64,000 bases of DNA, taken from positions 186,001 through 250,000 of the forward strand of contig JACTMP010000003.1 of NCBI GenBank assembly GCA_014584575.1. Reading direction: 5' to 3'. A model generated the notes under the pieces. The model saw nothing but the letters and a program-made list of their open reading frames with translations. It did not search any database and was not told where the DNA came from. The position numbers were made by a program, and so were the translations under genes. The first letter of the stretch is position 1. Each line of letters opens with the position of its first letter. Below are positions 1 to 9,838 of this stretch, one piece after another. The stretch is from Chloroflexota bacterium (GTDB lineage: Bacteria; Chloroflexota; Anaerolineae; Promineifilales; Promineifilaceae).

Positions 1-2
1 GG

Positions 3-2789
3 CTTGTCACTGCGCCCGTGCGTCATGGCAATAAACTCGCCGGTATCTTGTTCACTGATAACTTGATCAGCCAACGACCCTTATCTCCTTATTTGCGCGA
101 CTTGATCATTGCTTACAGCAACATTCTTGCCAATCTGCTCGAGCGGAAACAGGCAGAAGAATCGGTGTCGCAGGCGCTGGCGGAAACAGAACGGCTGTAT
201 GAGATGAGCGCCCGGCTGAATGCGGCTACATCCCTGAGCGAAATTCTGGAAGCGGTGGTCGTGCCCGTGACGAGACAGGGGCTTGTGTCTGGCACCTTGT
301 TTACTTTAGAGGTGGATGCCAACGGCCGTCCCGAATGGATGGAAATGGTGGCTGTTTGGGCCAGACCCGGCACGCCGCTTGCCGACGTAGAATTTCCCAT
401 AGGTTCCCGCTTTTATTTGCCAGACTTACCGGTTTCCAGCCATTGGATTGACAACCCCAATGAACTGTTATTGGTCAACGATGTAGACCATGATGAACGG
501 CTGGATGATACCACTCGTGGCCTGTACCAGATGTCGGGCATTAAAGCCGGGGCCAGCCTGCCGCTGCGTTTGGGCAACCGGTGGGTTGGCCTGGTCAGTT
601 TGGCCTGGGATGACCCCCAAACCTTTAGCGAAGACAATACCCGCATCTATCGTTCATTGGCTGACCAGACGGCCGTTATCATGCACAACCATCTCCTCTT
701 TGCGCAAACGCAAAAGCGGGCGGCCGACCTGGCCACCGTCGCCGAAGTAGGCGCGGCCATTACCACCATTCGGAATGTGGATGATTTGTTGCAGCAGGTG
801 GTAGACCTGACCAAAGAGCGGTTTGGCCTCTACCATGCCCATATCTTCTTGGTGGATGAGCAGCAGCAAAATCTGGTATTTGCCAAAGGCGCCGGCCAGG
901 TGGGGCGGCACACGGAATTTGCTCACCGCATTATCCCCTTTTCCCAGGAACAATCGCTCATGGCGCGCGCCGTCCGTACCCGCCACGGTTTTATAGTCAA
1001 TGATGTCACCACCGATCCTGGTTATTTGCCCCATCCCCTCTTGCCCAATACCAAAGCCGAACTGGTGGCGCCACTTGTTGTGGCCGATGAGGTATTAGGG
1101 GTGCTGGACATTCAGGCTGATAAGATTAACCACTTCACCCCAGAAGACCTGCAAATTCAGATGACGCTGGCGTCTCAGATTGGGGTGGCGCTGCAAAATG
1201 CTCGTTCTTTTGCCCGCTCAGAGGCCACCCTGAAGAAGTTGGAAGAAGCTACCCGCCGGCTGCGCCGTGAAGGGTGGGAAACCTATATGCAGAGTCAGCC
1301 GGTCAATGGGCTGGCTTATGCCTATGACCAGAAAGAGATCAAATCATTGGCATTGGCGCTCCCTCCCAGAAAACGCGCCGAAAAAGAAACGCCGCCGGCC
1401 GAGGATGTGCCCGCGCTGGCTCTGACCCGCTCCCTACAGGTGCAGGGGGAATCTATTGGCAGGTTGTTGCTGGCTGAGCCGGCCCTGCCGCCCGATGATG
1501 CGCAAGACATTGTCACGGCCGTAGCCGAACGCCTCAGCGCCCACATCGAAAACCTGCGTCTGTCCGAACAAACCGAACAGGCCCGCCGCCAGGCCGAGCA
1601 ACTGTTCCAGGGCAGCGCCGCCCTGAATACGGCGCAATCCTATGATGATGTGCTAAGTGCCCTGCGCGCCAACAGCATTATGGGGCATGCTAGTGTCAGC
1701 AACGTCAGCCTCAACTTCTTCGATCACCCCTGGGAGGCGGAACGTAAGCCGACCTGGGTAGACGTATTAACCCGTTGGACGCGCCTGCCCGCAGAAGCCG
1801 TGGCGCCGCGTTATGCGCTGGCTAACTTCCCCTCCGCCGATAACCTCCTGCATTCTGACGCCCCCGTTATTATCGAAGATGTGGCTAAGGACAAGCGGCT
1901 GGATAAAAATCTGCGGACGCTCTATAGAGAACGCTTCCAGGCAGAAAGTACCATTTTTGTACCGCTGGTCATCGGCTCCCAATGGGTGGGGTACATCAAT
2001 GCCATCTTTGCGGAAAAGATGCAGTTCACGGATGATGAGATTCGCCGCCTGACCACATTAGGCCAGCAAGCGGCCGTGACCATCCAGAGTATTCGCCTCT
2101 TTGCCCAGGCCGAAGCCCGCGCCGGTGAGCTGGCAATCCTCAATGAGATGGTCAGCGAACTCACCACCATGTTGGCGGTGGAGCCAATCCTGGAAGCGAT
2201 TTATCGTTTCTCTTCACGCCTGATGGATACCACCAATTTCTATATTGCCATGCACAACGGTCTGACGAACGAAATATCTTTCCCCATTGCTGTGGAAGAA
2301 AATAAACGAGTGCACTGGCAGACACGGCCGTTTAGCAATGGCATGACCGAGTACCTGCTGCAAACAGGCCAGCCGCTTTTTGTGGAGGATGGTCTGGAAA
2401 AGTGGCTACGCAGCCAGGGTGTAGACTCCATTGGTAGTCCTTCCCAATCCTGGATGGGGGTGCCGCTGCGGTTAGGTAATGAGGTGGTGGGGGTGATTGC
2501 CCTGCAGAGTTTGCAACCCCGTTTTTATTCACGGGAACAATTTGACTTGCTGAATGCCATATCCAACCAGGCCGCCATTGCCATTCAGAATGCCCGCCAG
2601 TTTCAACATGAACAGGCGCGCGCCCACCGGCAACAACTATTGCGCGAAATTGCTGCTAAAGTCCGTGGCTCGGCCGATGTAGACACGATTATGCGCACGG
2701 CCGTGCAGGAAATAGGCCAGGTGCTTGGGCGGCAAACATTTGTTTATCTGGATACTAACACAAACAACGTGGTTAGTGAGGATGCCTGA
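3..2789 (+). CDS. Multi-GAF-domain protein, 5'-truncated by window edge
   Basis: The frame is open to the window edge (codons from base 3 read LVTAPVRHGNKLAG, the late part of a GAF domain), so the GTG at 18 is probably not the true start. About 928 residues are visible. They hold the end of one GAF domain, GAF domains at roughly residues 65-230, 235-405, 535-700 and 715-885, and the start of another at the C-terminus. A helical segment near residue 420 leads into a spacer containing REGWETY that recurs in the kinase downstream. GAF domains bind small ligands or tetrapyrroles, or dimerise. No kinase, cyclase or output domain is visible, so this may be a sensory partner of the adjacent kinase, whose likely start lies one base after this stop codon. 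The ligand cannot be predicted. Confidence 0.85.
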   Translation, partial: LVTAPVRHGNKLAGILFTDNLISQRPLSPYLRDLIIAYSNILANLLERKQAEESVSQALAETERLYEMSARLNAATSLSEILEAVVVPVTRQGLVSGTLFTLEVDANGRPEWMEMVAVWARPGTPLADVEFPIGSRFYLPDLPVSSHWIDNPNELLLVNDVDHDERLDDTTRGLYQMSGIKAGASLPLRLGNRWVGLVSLAWDDPQTFSEDNTRIYRSLADQTAVIMHNHLLFAQTQKRAADLATVAEVGAAITTIRNVDDLLQQVVDLTKERFGLYHAHIFLVDEQQQNLVFAKGAGQVGRHTEFAHRIIPFSQEQSLMARAVRTRHGFIVNDVTTDPGYLPHPLLPNTKAELVAPLVVADEVLGVLDIQADKINHFTPEDLQIQMTLASQIGVALQNARSFARSEATLKKLEEATRRLRREGWETYMQSQPVNGLAYAYDQKEIKSLALALPPRKRAEKETPPAEDVPALALTRSLQVQGESIGRLLLAEPALPPDDAQDIVTAVAERLSAHIENLRLSEQTEQARRQAEQLFQGSAALNTAQSYDDVLSALRANSIMGHASVSNVSLNFFDHPWEAERKPTWVDVLTRWTRLPAEAVAPRYALANFPSADNLLHSDAPVIIEDVAKDKRLDKNLRTLYRERFQAESTIFVPLVIGSQWVGYINAIFAEKMQFTDDEIRRLTTLGQQAAVTIQSIRLFAQAEARAGELAILNEMVSELTTMLAVEPILEAIYRFSSRLMDTTNFYIAMHNGLTNEISFPIAVEENKRVHWQTRPFSNGMTEYLLQTGQPLFVEDGLEKWLRSQGVDSIGSPSQSWMGVPLRLGNEVVGVIALQSLQPRFYSREQFDLLNAISNQAAIAIQNARQFQHEQARAHRQQLLREIAAKVRGSADVDTIMRTAVQEIGQVLGRQTFVYLDTNTNNVVSEDA

Positions 2790-2790
2790 T

Positions 2791-5700
2791 ATGCGTAAAA
2801 CCAACGACCTCTACCGGATTCTCTTCCAACAATCACGAGATGGCGTTTTTGTCATCAACCGCGAAGGCGTTATTTCCGACGCCAACCAGGCTTTTCTGAA
2901 AATGTCAGGGTATTCGGCGGCGCAGATCAAAAAGATCAACGTCTCTGACCTGATCATCGGTGAAGAAGCGCTGCCCCAATTGATGGTTGCCTTACAAGAC
3001 GAAGGGTCAGTGCAAGATTATCTGCTTCAAATTCGCCGCAAAAATGGTGAGGTGTTGGAATTGTTAACGGCCGTTACGGTGCAGTTTGACGATGAAGGCC
3101 AGGCCCAAAATTACCTGGGTATTGCCCACGATATAACCGCCCAAAAACAGGCGACCGAAAACCTGCGCGCCAGTGAAGCCATGCTGCGCCGCCAAAACGA
3201 GAAACTGGTTGAGCTGGCAAAAAGCGAGGCTTTGATGAGCGGCGATCTGGAGGCCGCGTTCCGAATGATAACGGAAACGGCCGTGACCACCATCAACGTC
3301 GCCCGCGCCAGCGTCTGGCATTACCAACCCGGCAAAATCACCTGCGCCGACCTGTACCAGGCAGACACAAAAGAACATTCAGAAGGCGTTGTTCTCCTGG
3401 CTCAAGATTTCCCCGCCTACTTCCAGGCCATCAATGCCGACCGTACCCTGGCCGCTCACAATGCCCATACCGACCCACGCACGGCCGAATTTTCCCAAAG
3501 CTACCTGACCCCCTTAGGCATTGGCGCCATGCTGGATGCCGGCGCCCAGATCGGCGGCCAGACAAAAGCCGTTTTGTGCCTGGAGCATGTGGGCGGCCCC
3601 CGCCGCTGGACCCAAGAAGAACAAAACTTTAGCAATTCCCTGGCCGATCTTCTCTCCTTAGCCCTGGAAGCAAATCAGCGCCGCCAGCTAGAAATGCAGA
3701 TGCGGCAGCAAGAAACATTGCTGCGCCTGGTGCTGGACACCATCCCCCAATCCGTCTTTTGGAAAGACCACAATTCTATCTATATGGGCAGCAATCTAAA
3801 CTTTGCTGCCGCCGTCGGCCTTCCCTCGCCAGAGCATTTAATTGGTAAGTCGGATTATGATTTCTGGCCTAAAGAGCAGGCTGATTATTTTGTGCGGACC
3901 GACCGGCAGGTGATGCAAACACAGGAACCGGCGTTGGGTCTTGTGGAACAACTGCCCCAACCTGACGGCGGCGCTGTCTGGGCCGAAACCAATAAAGCCC
4001 CTTTGTACGATGCTGCTGGCAATGTGATTGGCGTTTTGGGCACGTCGGAGGATATTACCGAACGCCAGCAGGCTGAAGAAGCATTGCGCGAATCGGAACA
4101 GCGCCTTTCCCACCTGGTGCAGCAAAGCCCCCTGGCTTTTATTGAGTGGAACCTCAACTTTGAAGTGCGGGAATGGAACCTGGCGGCGGAAACGATTTTT
4201 GGCTACAGTCGTGAGGCCGCTTTAGGACAACACGCCCGGTTCATCATCCCGCCTGAATACCACCAGCATGTAGACGCTGTTTGGGAAGGCTTGGTAAGCC
4301 AGACAGGTGGTTCGCGCAGCACCAATGGCAATTTACGCGCCGACGGCCGTCTCATCACCTGTGAATGGTATAACACCCCCATTGTAGGGGACAGCGGCGA
4401 GGTCATCGGCGTTGTTTCCCTGGTACAAGACATCAGCGAACAAGAAGAGTTGCAGCGGCAGGCCCAGGAGTCGTTGGAATTGCTCAACCGGCAGCTTGCC
4501 TTTAGCCGCATTGTTACCCAGGCGCAGACCGAAGCAGAAGTGATTGAAGCCATGGCCAGCCACGTCAGCCACTACCCGCACGTCTCCGTCACCATTGGCC
4601 TGACGGAAATGGAGGGGGAGATACCCGTAGATGTGGTGGTAGCGCATAATTCTCATGCCAGTGACATTCCTGTCACTCCGGTTGGCACGCGGCGGCCACA
4701 CCCGGAAAACCCCCTCTCACCATATTATGCCGCCGACACAGCCTTTGTCTCCCCAGACATCACCCAGGATAACCGGCTGCCCGCTCCCCTTCGCCAGGGA
4801 ATGTCCAAAACGACCAATATCGTCAGTCTGGCCATCTTGCCGCTGAGCGCCAGCGGCGAATGGTTTGGCAACGTCGCCCTGGCCAGCCAACAGCCAGACT
4901 TTTTCAATGAGCAAACGTTAGCCATTTACCGCAGCGTGGCCGAACAGGGGGCTACCGCTTTGCGCGCCGCCCGCCTTCATGCGGCCACTCAAAGCTCTCT
5001 GGCCCGACGCGAACAAGAGGTGGCGTTAGGCACCCAGATCGCCCAGGAAATTGCCAGCGCCGCTGACCTGAACGAGCTTTACCAACGGGTGGTGACGCAG
5101 ATTCACGAGAAGTTTGGCTATTACCACACCCAATTGCTGCGTTATGATCCGGCGCTGCAAACGGTGGCGCTTACCATTGGCTATGGCCAGGTAGGCCAGC
5201 AGATGTTGGAGATGCACCATTCCGTACCGGTCGGTGTGGGTCTGATTGGCAAGGCGGCTGCCACCGGTAAATCTATCTTGCGCCCCAATCTGGCCGGTGA
5301 CCCGGATTATCGTACTAATCCATTGTTGCCGCATACAAAGGGGGAACTGGCGGTGCCCATCAAACTGCGGGATGAGGTGCTGGGGGTGCTGGATGTGCAA
5401 AGCGACCAGGCGGATGCTCTTGACGCCAATGACCAGTTGATTTTGGAAGGTTTATGTGGGCAGGTGGCGGTAGCTATCGAAGGTACTATCTTGCGCCAGG
5501 AGATGGAGGCGCGTTTGCGTGAACTGAGCGTGTTGCAGCGGCAGATGACCCGTGAGGGGTGGCGTGACTACCACACCGTCCGGCCAGATACAAGCGGCTA
5601 TCAATATGATCATGCGGGCGTCCGTTTGTTGGAGAATGACACGACGTTGCCGACTAACGGCCGTGCCCAAAACGCGCCTAAAAATGGCAATGGCACGGCC

Positions 5701-7152
5701 GTAGCCGCTGCCCGCCTCCCCCTGCAAATCCGCAACGAAACCATCGGTTTCCTGGGCATCCAGGCCACGCCTGACAATCCCCTATCCCCCGACGAGCAAG
5801 AATTTCTGGACGCCGTCTCCAAAGAAGTTGCTGAAGCCCTGGAAGCTGCCCGCCTTTTTGAGCAAACCCAGGACGCCCTTTCCGAACAAGAACGCCTGAC
5901 AGCCGAACTGGAAACAGTGGCCCAGGTAAGTACCGTTGCCTCCACCATTTTGGAAGCCGACGCCCTGCTGCAAGCGGTGGTAGACCTCTCCAAAACCAGT
6001 TTCAACCTCTACCACGTTCACATTTACCTGCTCAGCGAAACCGGGCGCAAACTCGTCCTGAAGGCCGGCGCCGGGAATGTGGGGCGGCTGATGGCGCTGG
6101 AAGGGCGCGAAATCGCCATAGACGCCGACTCACTGGTGGCCCGCGCGGCCCGCACCCGCCAGGGTGTGCTGGAAAACAACGTGCGCAAAACGGTGGACTT
6201 CCTGCCACACCCCCTCTTGCCCAATACCCAGGCCGAAATGGCCATTCCCATGATCCTCGGCGACAAACTGGTGGGCGTTTTGGACTTGCAGGCCGACAAA
6301 GTAGACAGCTTCACGCACGAAGACCTGAAAATTCAGCGTACCTTGGCCTCGCAGATCGCCATTGCCATTGAAAATGCCCGCCAATACGCCGAACAAGTGG
6401 AAACCTCCAAGAAACTGCGCGAGGTTGACCAGCTTAAATCGGAGTTCCTGGCCAGCATGAGCCATGAACTGCGCACGCCGCTCAACTCCATCATCGGTTT
6501 TGCCGACGTGCTGCTGGAAGGGCTGGACGGCGACCTGAACGAGCGCATGGAAGAAGATGTGCGCCTGATTCGGGAGAGCGGCCGTCACCTGCGCGAACTC
6601 ATCGGTGATATTCTGGATATGTCCAAGATTGAAGCCGGCCGCATGGAAATGCGCTACGAAGATGTGGACTTGCGGCAAATGGCCAACGACATCATGGCCA
6701 CTGCGCAACCGCTGGCGCAACAAAAGAACCTGGACATGTATCTTGACCTGGACGACGCGGTAACTACCGTGCGCGCCGACCGCACCCGCATCCGCCAGGT
6801 GCTGTGGAACATCATGGGTAACGCCATCAAATTCACCGACAAAGGCAGCGTCTCCCTCTCCATGCGTGACGAGGGCAGCCACGTGCTGGTCGCCATTCGG
6901 GATACCGGCATCGGTATCAAAGAAGAGAATATCCCTATTGTATTTGAACAATTCCGGCAAATTGACGGTGGTCTTAATCGTGCCGCCAGCGGTACCGGTT
7001 TGGGTATGCCCATTACCAGGAAGCTGGTGGAACTGCACGGCGGCGACATCTGGATTGAGAGCGTTTACGGGCAGGGGACGACCTTCCTCTTTACCTTGCC
7101 GTATGTCCCACCGCTGCACAGACCTGGCACTAACCCGTTGTCAGACTATTAG
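2791..7152 (+). CDS. Large PAS/GAF sensor histidine kinase
   Basis: A 1453-residue cytoplasmic sensor kinase with no evident membrane segment. Order: PAS (about 5-120), GAF (about 150-300), PAS (about 315-440), PAS (about 445-560), GAF (about 575-730), GAF (about 750-900), a spacer with REGWRDY (about 920-1030), GAF (about 1040-1200), HisKA with phospho-acceptor H1225 in MSHELRTPLNS, and HATPase_c with N1344 (N box) and DTGIG from D1371. There is no receiver domain. I chose ATG 2791 because GAGG lies 8-9 bases upstream and it follows the previous stop by one base; an in-frame ATG at 2782 is the alternative. It should phosphorylate a response regulator, and the receiver protein at 7334 is the obvious candidate (inference). 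Signals are unknown. Confidence 0.92.
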   Translation: MRKTNDLYRILFQQSRDGVFVINREGVISDANQAFLKMSGYSAAQIKKINVSDLIIGEEALPQLMVALQDEGSVQDYLLQIRRKNGEVLELLTAVTVQFDDEGQAQNYLGIAHDITAQKQATENLRASEAMLRRQNEKLVELAKSEALMSGDLEAAFRMITETAVTTINVARASVWHYQPGKITCADLYQADTKEHSEGVVLLAQDFPAYFQAINADRTLAAHNAHTDPRTAEFSQSYLTPLGIGAMLDAGAQIGGQTKAVLCLEHVGGPRRWTQEEQNFSNSLADLLSLALEANQRRQLEMQMRQQETLLRLVLDTIPQSVFWKDHNSIYMGSNLNFAAAVGLPSPEHLIGKSDYDFWPKEQADYFVRTDRQVMQTQEPALGLVEQLPQPDGGAVWAETNKAPLYDAAGNVIGVLGTSEDITERQQAEEALRESEQRLSHLVQQSPLAFIEWNLNFEVREWNLAAETIFGYSREAALGQHARFIIPPEYHQHVDAVWEGLVSQTGGSRSTNGNLRADGRLITCEWYNTPIVGDSGEVIGVVSLVQDISEQEELQRQAQESLELLNRQLAFSRIVTQAQTEAEVIEAMASHVSHYPHVSVTIGLTEMEGEIPVDVVVAHNSHASDIPVTPVGTRRPHPENPLSPYYAADTAFVSPDITQDNRLPAPLRQGMSKTTNIVSLAILPLSASGEWFGNVALASQQPDFFNEQTLAIYRSVAEQGATALRAARLHAATQSSLARREQEVALGTQIAQEIASAADLNELYQRVVTQIHEKFGYYHTQLLRYDPALQTVALTIGYGQVGQQMLEMHHSVPVGVGLIGKAAATGKSILRPNLAGDPDYRTNPLLPHTKGELAVPIKLRDEVLGVLDVQSDQADALDANDQLILEGLCGQVAVAIEGTILRQEMEARLRELSVLQRQMTREGWRDYHTVRPDTSGYQYDHAGVRLLENDTTLPTNGRAQNAPKNGNGTAVAAARLPLQIRNETIGFLGIQATPDNPLSPDEQEFLDAVSKEVAEALEAARLFEQTQDALSEQERLTAELETVAQVSTVASTILEADALLQAVVDLSKTSFNLYHVHIYLLSETGRKLVLKAGAGNVGRLMALEGREIAIDADSLVARAARTRQGVLENNVRKTVDFLPHPLLPNTQAEMAIPMILGDKLVGVLDLQADKVDSFTHEDLKIQRTLASQIAIAIENARQYAEQVETSKKLREVDQLKSEFLASMSHELRTPLNSIIGFADVLLEGLDGDLNERMEEDVRLIRESGRHLRELIGDILDMSKIEAGRMEMRYEDVDLRQMANDIMATAQPLAQQKNLDMYLDLDDAVTTVRADRTRIRQVLWNIMGNAIKFTDKGSVSLSMRDEGSHVLVAIRDTGIGIKEENIPIVFEQFRQIDGGLNRAASGTGLGMPITRKLVELHGGDIWIESVYGQGTTFLFTLPYVPPLHRPGTNPLSDY

Positions 7153-7333
7153 AATATCGTGCTGCCCGGTTTTTTTGGTTTTGCACCTGAAATTTGGCGG
7201 CATTGTTGTTACAATTGTTAGACAACTATCTGTCTTAACAAAGATGAAGAGAGTGGGGAATAGAATGTTTTGTCTCCCGCTCCCCTAATCCCTTTGTATT
7301 TAGGAATTATTTGCATCACTCACAAGAGGAATT

Positions 7334-7714
7334 ATGACTGAAACACGGAAAAAAGTATTGTGCGTTGAAGACAACTCGGTGAATATGCTGTTGGTCTCGC
7401 GCATTGTAGAAGCAGAGGGGCATGAGTTGATCCAGGCAGCCGATGGCTATGCCGCCCGTGATATGCTGCAAGAGGTTGTGCCCGATATTATCTTGTTGGA
7501 TATTAACCTGCCTGGCGTTTCTGGCTTGGAATTGGCGCGAGAGTTTAAGTCTGATGCCCGGTTAAGCCATGTGCCGCTTATTGCCACCACCGCCCAGGTA
7601 TTGGTTGGCGACCGGGAGCGCTGCCTGGAAGCGGGTTGTGACGACTATTTGCCCAAGCCGCTGGACATTCGCAAATTGCGTGAAGTGCTGCGCTTTCATT
7701 TGAGCGACAACTAA
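7334..7714 (+). CDS. Single-domain response regulator (CheY-like receiver)
   Basis: 126 residues forming one receiver domain and nothing else. Visible are the acidic pair E12-D13, the phospho-acceptor D56 in LLDINLPG, T86 and the conserved lysine K108 in YLPKPL. AGAGGA precedes the ATG. There is no output domain, so it probably acts by protein contact, for example as a relay or on motility or cell-cycle proteins. It follows the large histidine kinase after 181 bases and ends at a strong bidirectional terminator, so it may be transcribed with the kinase or alone. It resembles the receiver protein at 53303. Confidence 0.93.
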   Translation: MTETRKKVLCVEDNSVNMLLVSRIVEAEGHELIQAADGYAARDMLQEVVPDIILLDINLPGVSGLELAREFKSDARLSHVPLIATTAQVLVGDRERCLEAGCDDYLPKPLDIRKLREVLRFHLSDN

Positions 7715-7718
7715 CCAG

Positions 7719-7755
7719 AAAAAAGCCCGGCTTTTCACAAAGGCCGGGCTTTTTT
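7719..7755. terminator. Bidirectional rho-independent terminator
   Basis: A perfect 13-bp stem (AAAAAAGCCCGGC at 7719-7731 with GCCGGGCTTTTTT at 7743-7755), an 11-base loop and T-runs on both strands. It lies between the convergent response regulator and methyltransferase genes and should stop transcription from both. Confidence 0.93.
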
Positions 7756-7758
7756 ATT

Positions 7759-8937
7759 TTATCCATCCTCCTGCCCAATAATCACCGACGGTTCCCCCTG
7801 GATATATGTTAAAAATAGAATACGATGATTTTCTTTGGGGCCAGCAAGCCGTAACTGCCGCTCTAGTTTTTCTGGCTCTATGGGTGAACCGCGCTTTTTG
7901 ACGGTGACTTTCCCGATTTGTTTTTCATGCAGGTAGTGGCGCAGTTGTTTGAGTTGAAACGGCCGTACCGCCTCCACCACATACCGCTTTGCAAACGGCG
8001 TCTCCTGGGGGGAGTCGCCGGTCAGATAAGCTATCTGCTCATCAATCTTGTTTGCCCCCAATTGCAGCGCCAACGCCGCCACCAGGTGCGCCCGGATGAC
8101 GGCGCTGTCCGGTTCGTATAGATAGCGGCCGGGCGGCGCTACGGGTATAGGCTGTGCCGGCAGGTCGGCGTCCGTGAACGTATGCTGACCGGGCAGCAGC
8201 GTGGCCCGCCGCCGGACGCCGCTGTGCAAATCACCCGTCCACAAAATACACTCCTTTAATTCGCCATGCAGCGAGATGAATTCAGCTTCTGCGCCCGCCG
8301 GGATTTCGGCATAATCTACGCCGGGGCTGATTTTCACGGCCGTATGCGCCCCCCAACGTTCTACCAGACTCAGCGGCGGCTGGTATTGGTGTACGGAATG
8401 AAAACGACGGCCGTGTTCGTCCCGCCGCGCCGGATCAAAAAAGACCGACTCTGCCGGAAATGGGGGCAATTCCAGCAGGTCGGCTTGCAAGGGGTGAAAG
8501 TGGTGGCTATGCCCATAAACCCGCACGTTTTCTTGCGCCATGGCCAACCGCACTGCGTCCCATTCCACGCCCGTCACCTGGGCGTGGGCGGCCAGCGCCA
8601 GTGCATCCCCGCCAATGCTGCATCCCAAATCGGCCACCTGGCGGAAACCGGCGGCGGCAAATCGCTGCGCCCGGTAGTGGGAAACCGCCTCCGCCGACGC
8701 CTGCTCTAAGGCGGGGCGGGTGAAAAACATCTGGTCGGCGCGGCTGAATTTGGCAGCCGCTTGTTGGCGCAAGATCACTGTTTCCAGAACTGCCTGGGCT
8801 TGTTGCGGCGGTAACTGTTGGCGCAGTTGGGCGGCGATTTGCAGGTGGTTGTGGGCGGTAATGGGGGTGGTGGCCGTCTCATCAAGCCAGCGTTCCCCCT
8901 CTGGTGAGAGTAAAAATTGCAGGTCATCCAAAATCAT
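7759..8937 (-). CDS. Class I SAM-dependent methyltransferase with THUMP-like domain
   Basis: 392 residues. The central Rossmann methyltransferase shows the SAM motif VADLGCSIGGDAL (about residue 110), an acidic V-E-W-D after strand 2 and FFDPARRDEHG where the catalytic loop is expected. The C-terminal third, including KRYVVEAVRPFQLKQLR and VKKRGSPIEPEKL, matches the THUMP-like domain often attached to such enzymes, so an RNA substrate (tRNA or rRNA) is likely but unproven. It starts inside the stop codon of the upstream nuclease gene (ATGA overlap), so the two are co-transcribed. It ends against the bidirectional terminator at 7719-7755. Confidence 0.85.
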   Translation of the reverse strand: MILDDLQFLLSPEGERWLDETATTPITAHNHLQIAAQLRQQLPPQQAQAVLETVILRQQAAAKFSRADQMFFTRPALEQASAEAVSHYRAQRFAAAGFRQVADLGCSIGGDALALAAHAQVTGVEWDAVRLAMAQENVRVYGHSHHFHPLQADLLELPPFPAESVFFDPARRDEHGRRFHSVHQYQPPLSLVERWGAHTAVKISPGVDYAEIPAGAEAEFISLHGELKECILWTGDLHSGVRRRATLLPGQHTFTDADLPAQPIPVAPPGRYLYEPDSAVIRAHLVAALALQLGANKIDEQIAYLTGDSPQETPFAKRYVVEAVRPFQLKQLRHYLHEKQIGKVTVKKRGSPIEPEKLERQLRLAGPKENHRILFLTYIQGEPSVIIGQEDG

Positions 8938-9794
8938 GGCAGCGCCGGTTCCAGAGGAATGGCGGGTATGGCGAACAGATCATCCGTTTCGTCGTCGGGA
9001 ATGGGCGCGGCCACTTCGGTTGCGTTCAGGGCAGGCGCGCCTGCCTCCTGTCGCCCGCATAATGCCTGGTAGGCGCAAACCCGGCACTGCGCCCGCTCTT
9101 CCGTTAGCGGCCAGGCACCGCCCGCGGTTTGTTGCTCCTCGATTTGGGCGACAATGGCCTCAATCTCTGCCCAATTTTGCTCATGCCACGCCTGGTTATA
9201 GGAGATGGTGTGTGGTTCTTCCGGGGCGGTCACATACCAATAGGTGATGCTGATTTGCTCCGGGCGCAGCGGATTTTGTCCTTCGCCCCATAGCGCCTGC
9301 CCTCCTTCGGCCAGCATGGCCAGATAGAGCCGCGTTTGCCAGTCGTGGCGCAGGGTACTTTCGTCCAACGGCCGTCCCGTTTTCCAGTCATAGAGGTGGG
9401 CAAAGGGCAGGCCGTCTTTTTCGCCAATGATGAGCAGGTCGAAACGGCCGTGCAGCAAATGGCCGCGAATGGGAATGGTGAGGGTGAGTTCGGGCAGGGT
9501 ACGGCCATCGGGCATGTTACGGCCGTGAGGTAGATTTGACAAAAATCGCGCAAAGGTCAACCACCATCCCCGCACTGTCCGGTCAGAAATTGTCGCCGGC
9601 TCAATTTTTAGCCCTAAAAAATGGCGCTGTACCAGTTGATGAAACTGCTGCCCTCGTCCCAACCGTTCCTCATCCACCGCCGGCAGCGGCGCGGCTGGCC
9701 ATGCCGCCATCTCCAGATACCGCAGTTGAAAGCGGCGACGACATTCCAGAAAGGTGGTCAATTTGCCCCGGCTGAGGAGAAGCGTCTCATTCAT
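8934..9794 (-). CDS. RecB-like PD-(D/E)XK nuclease with Fe-S cysteine pattern
   Basis: 286 residues. The N-terminus LLSRGKLTTFLECRRRFQLRY is typical of RecB/AddB/Cas4-like nucleases. The active-site strand HGRFDLLI followed by DWKTGRP gives the D...DxK pattern, and QTRLYLAML is the usual following helix. One cysteine near residue 18 plus the C-terminal CRVCAYQALC cluster fits the four-cysteine iron-sulfur site of this family. It probably cuts single-stranded DNA ends in repair. No helicase is adjacent and there are no CRISPR repeats, so Cas4 is unlikely. The gene overlaps the methyltransferase by four bases. A phrase repeat begins four bases upstream of the start codon. Confidence 0.85.
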   Translation of the reverse strand: MNETLLLSRGKLTTFLECRRRFQLRYLEMAAWPAAPLPAVDEERLGRGQQFHQLVQRHFLGLKIEPATISDRTVRGWWLTFARFLSNLPHGRNMPDGRTLPELTLTIPIRGHLLHGRFDLLIIGEKDGLPFAHLYDWKTGRPLDESTLRHDWQTRLYLAMLAEGGQALWGEGQNPLRPEQISITYWYVTAPEEPHTISYNQAWHEQNWAEIEAIVAQIEEQQTAGGAWPLTEERAQCRVCAYQALCGRQEAGAPALNATEVAAPIPDDETDDLFAIPAIPLEPALP

Positions 9795-9797
9795 GGC

Positions 9798-9829
9798 GGT
9801 AATCGGTAATCGGTGGCCGGTAATCGGTA
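9798..9829. repeat. Phrase repeat, GGTAATCGG family
   Basis: Three near-identical GGTAATCGGT units in 32 bases immediately upstream of the nuclease start codon. The same unit, on either strand, recurs at about 14609-14648, 15936-15968, 55814-55867 and 58351-58390. Confidence 0.85.
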
Positions 9830-9838
9830 GTCAGCGCC

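Noticed and set aside
6130..7119. Long open frame on the minus strand (about 329 codons) opposite the histidine kinase
   Set aside because: It lies wholly opposite the HisKA and ATPase domains, shows no family motif and has the His-, Gln- and Val-rich composition typical of an antisense frame in GC-rich DNA.
7153..7333. Promoter search between the kinase and the response regulator (TTGTTACAATTGTTAGACAA region)
   Set aside because: No -35 and -10 pair at acceptable spacing could be found, so no promoter is claimed.
8934..9794. Cas4 annotation for the RecB-like nuclease
   Set aside because: The Cys pattern and fold class agree, but no cas1, cas2 or repeats are present. A general RecB-like nuclease is the safer call.
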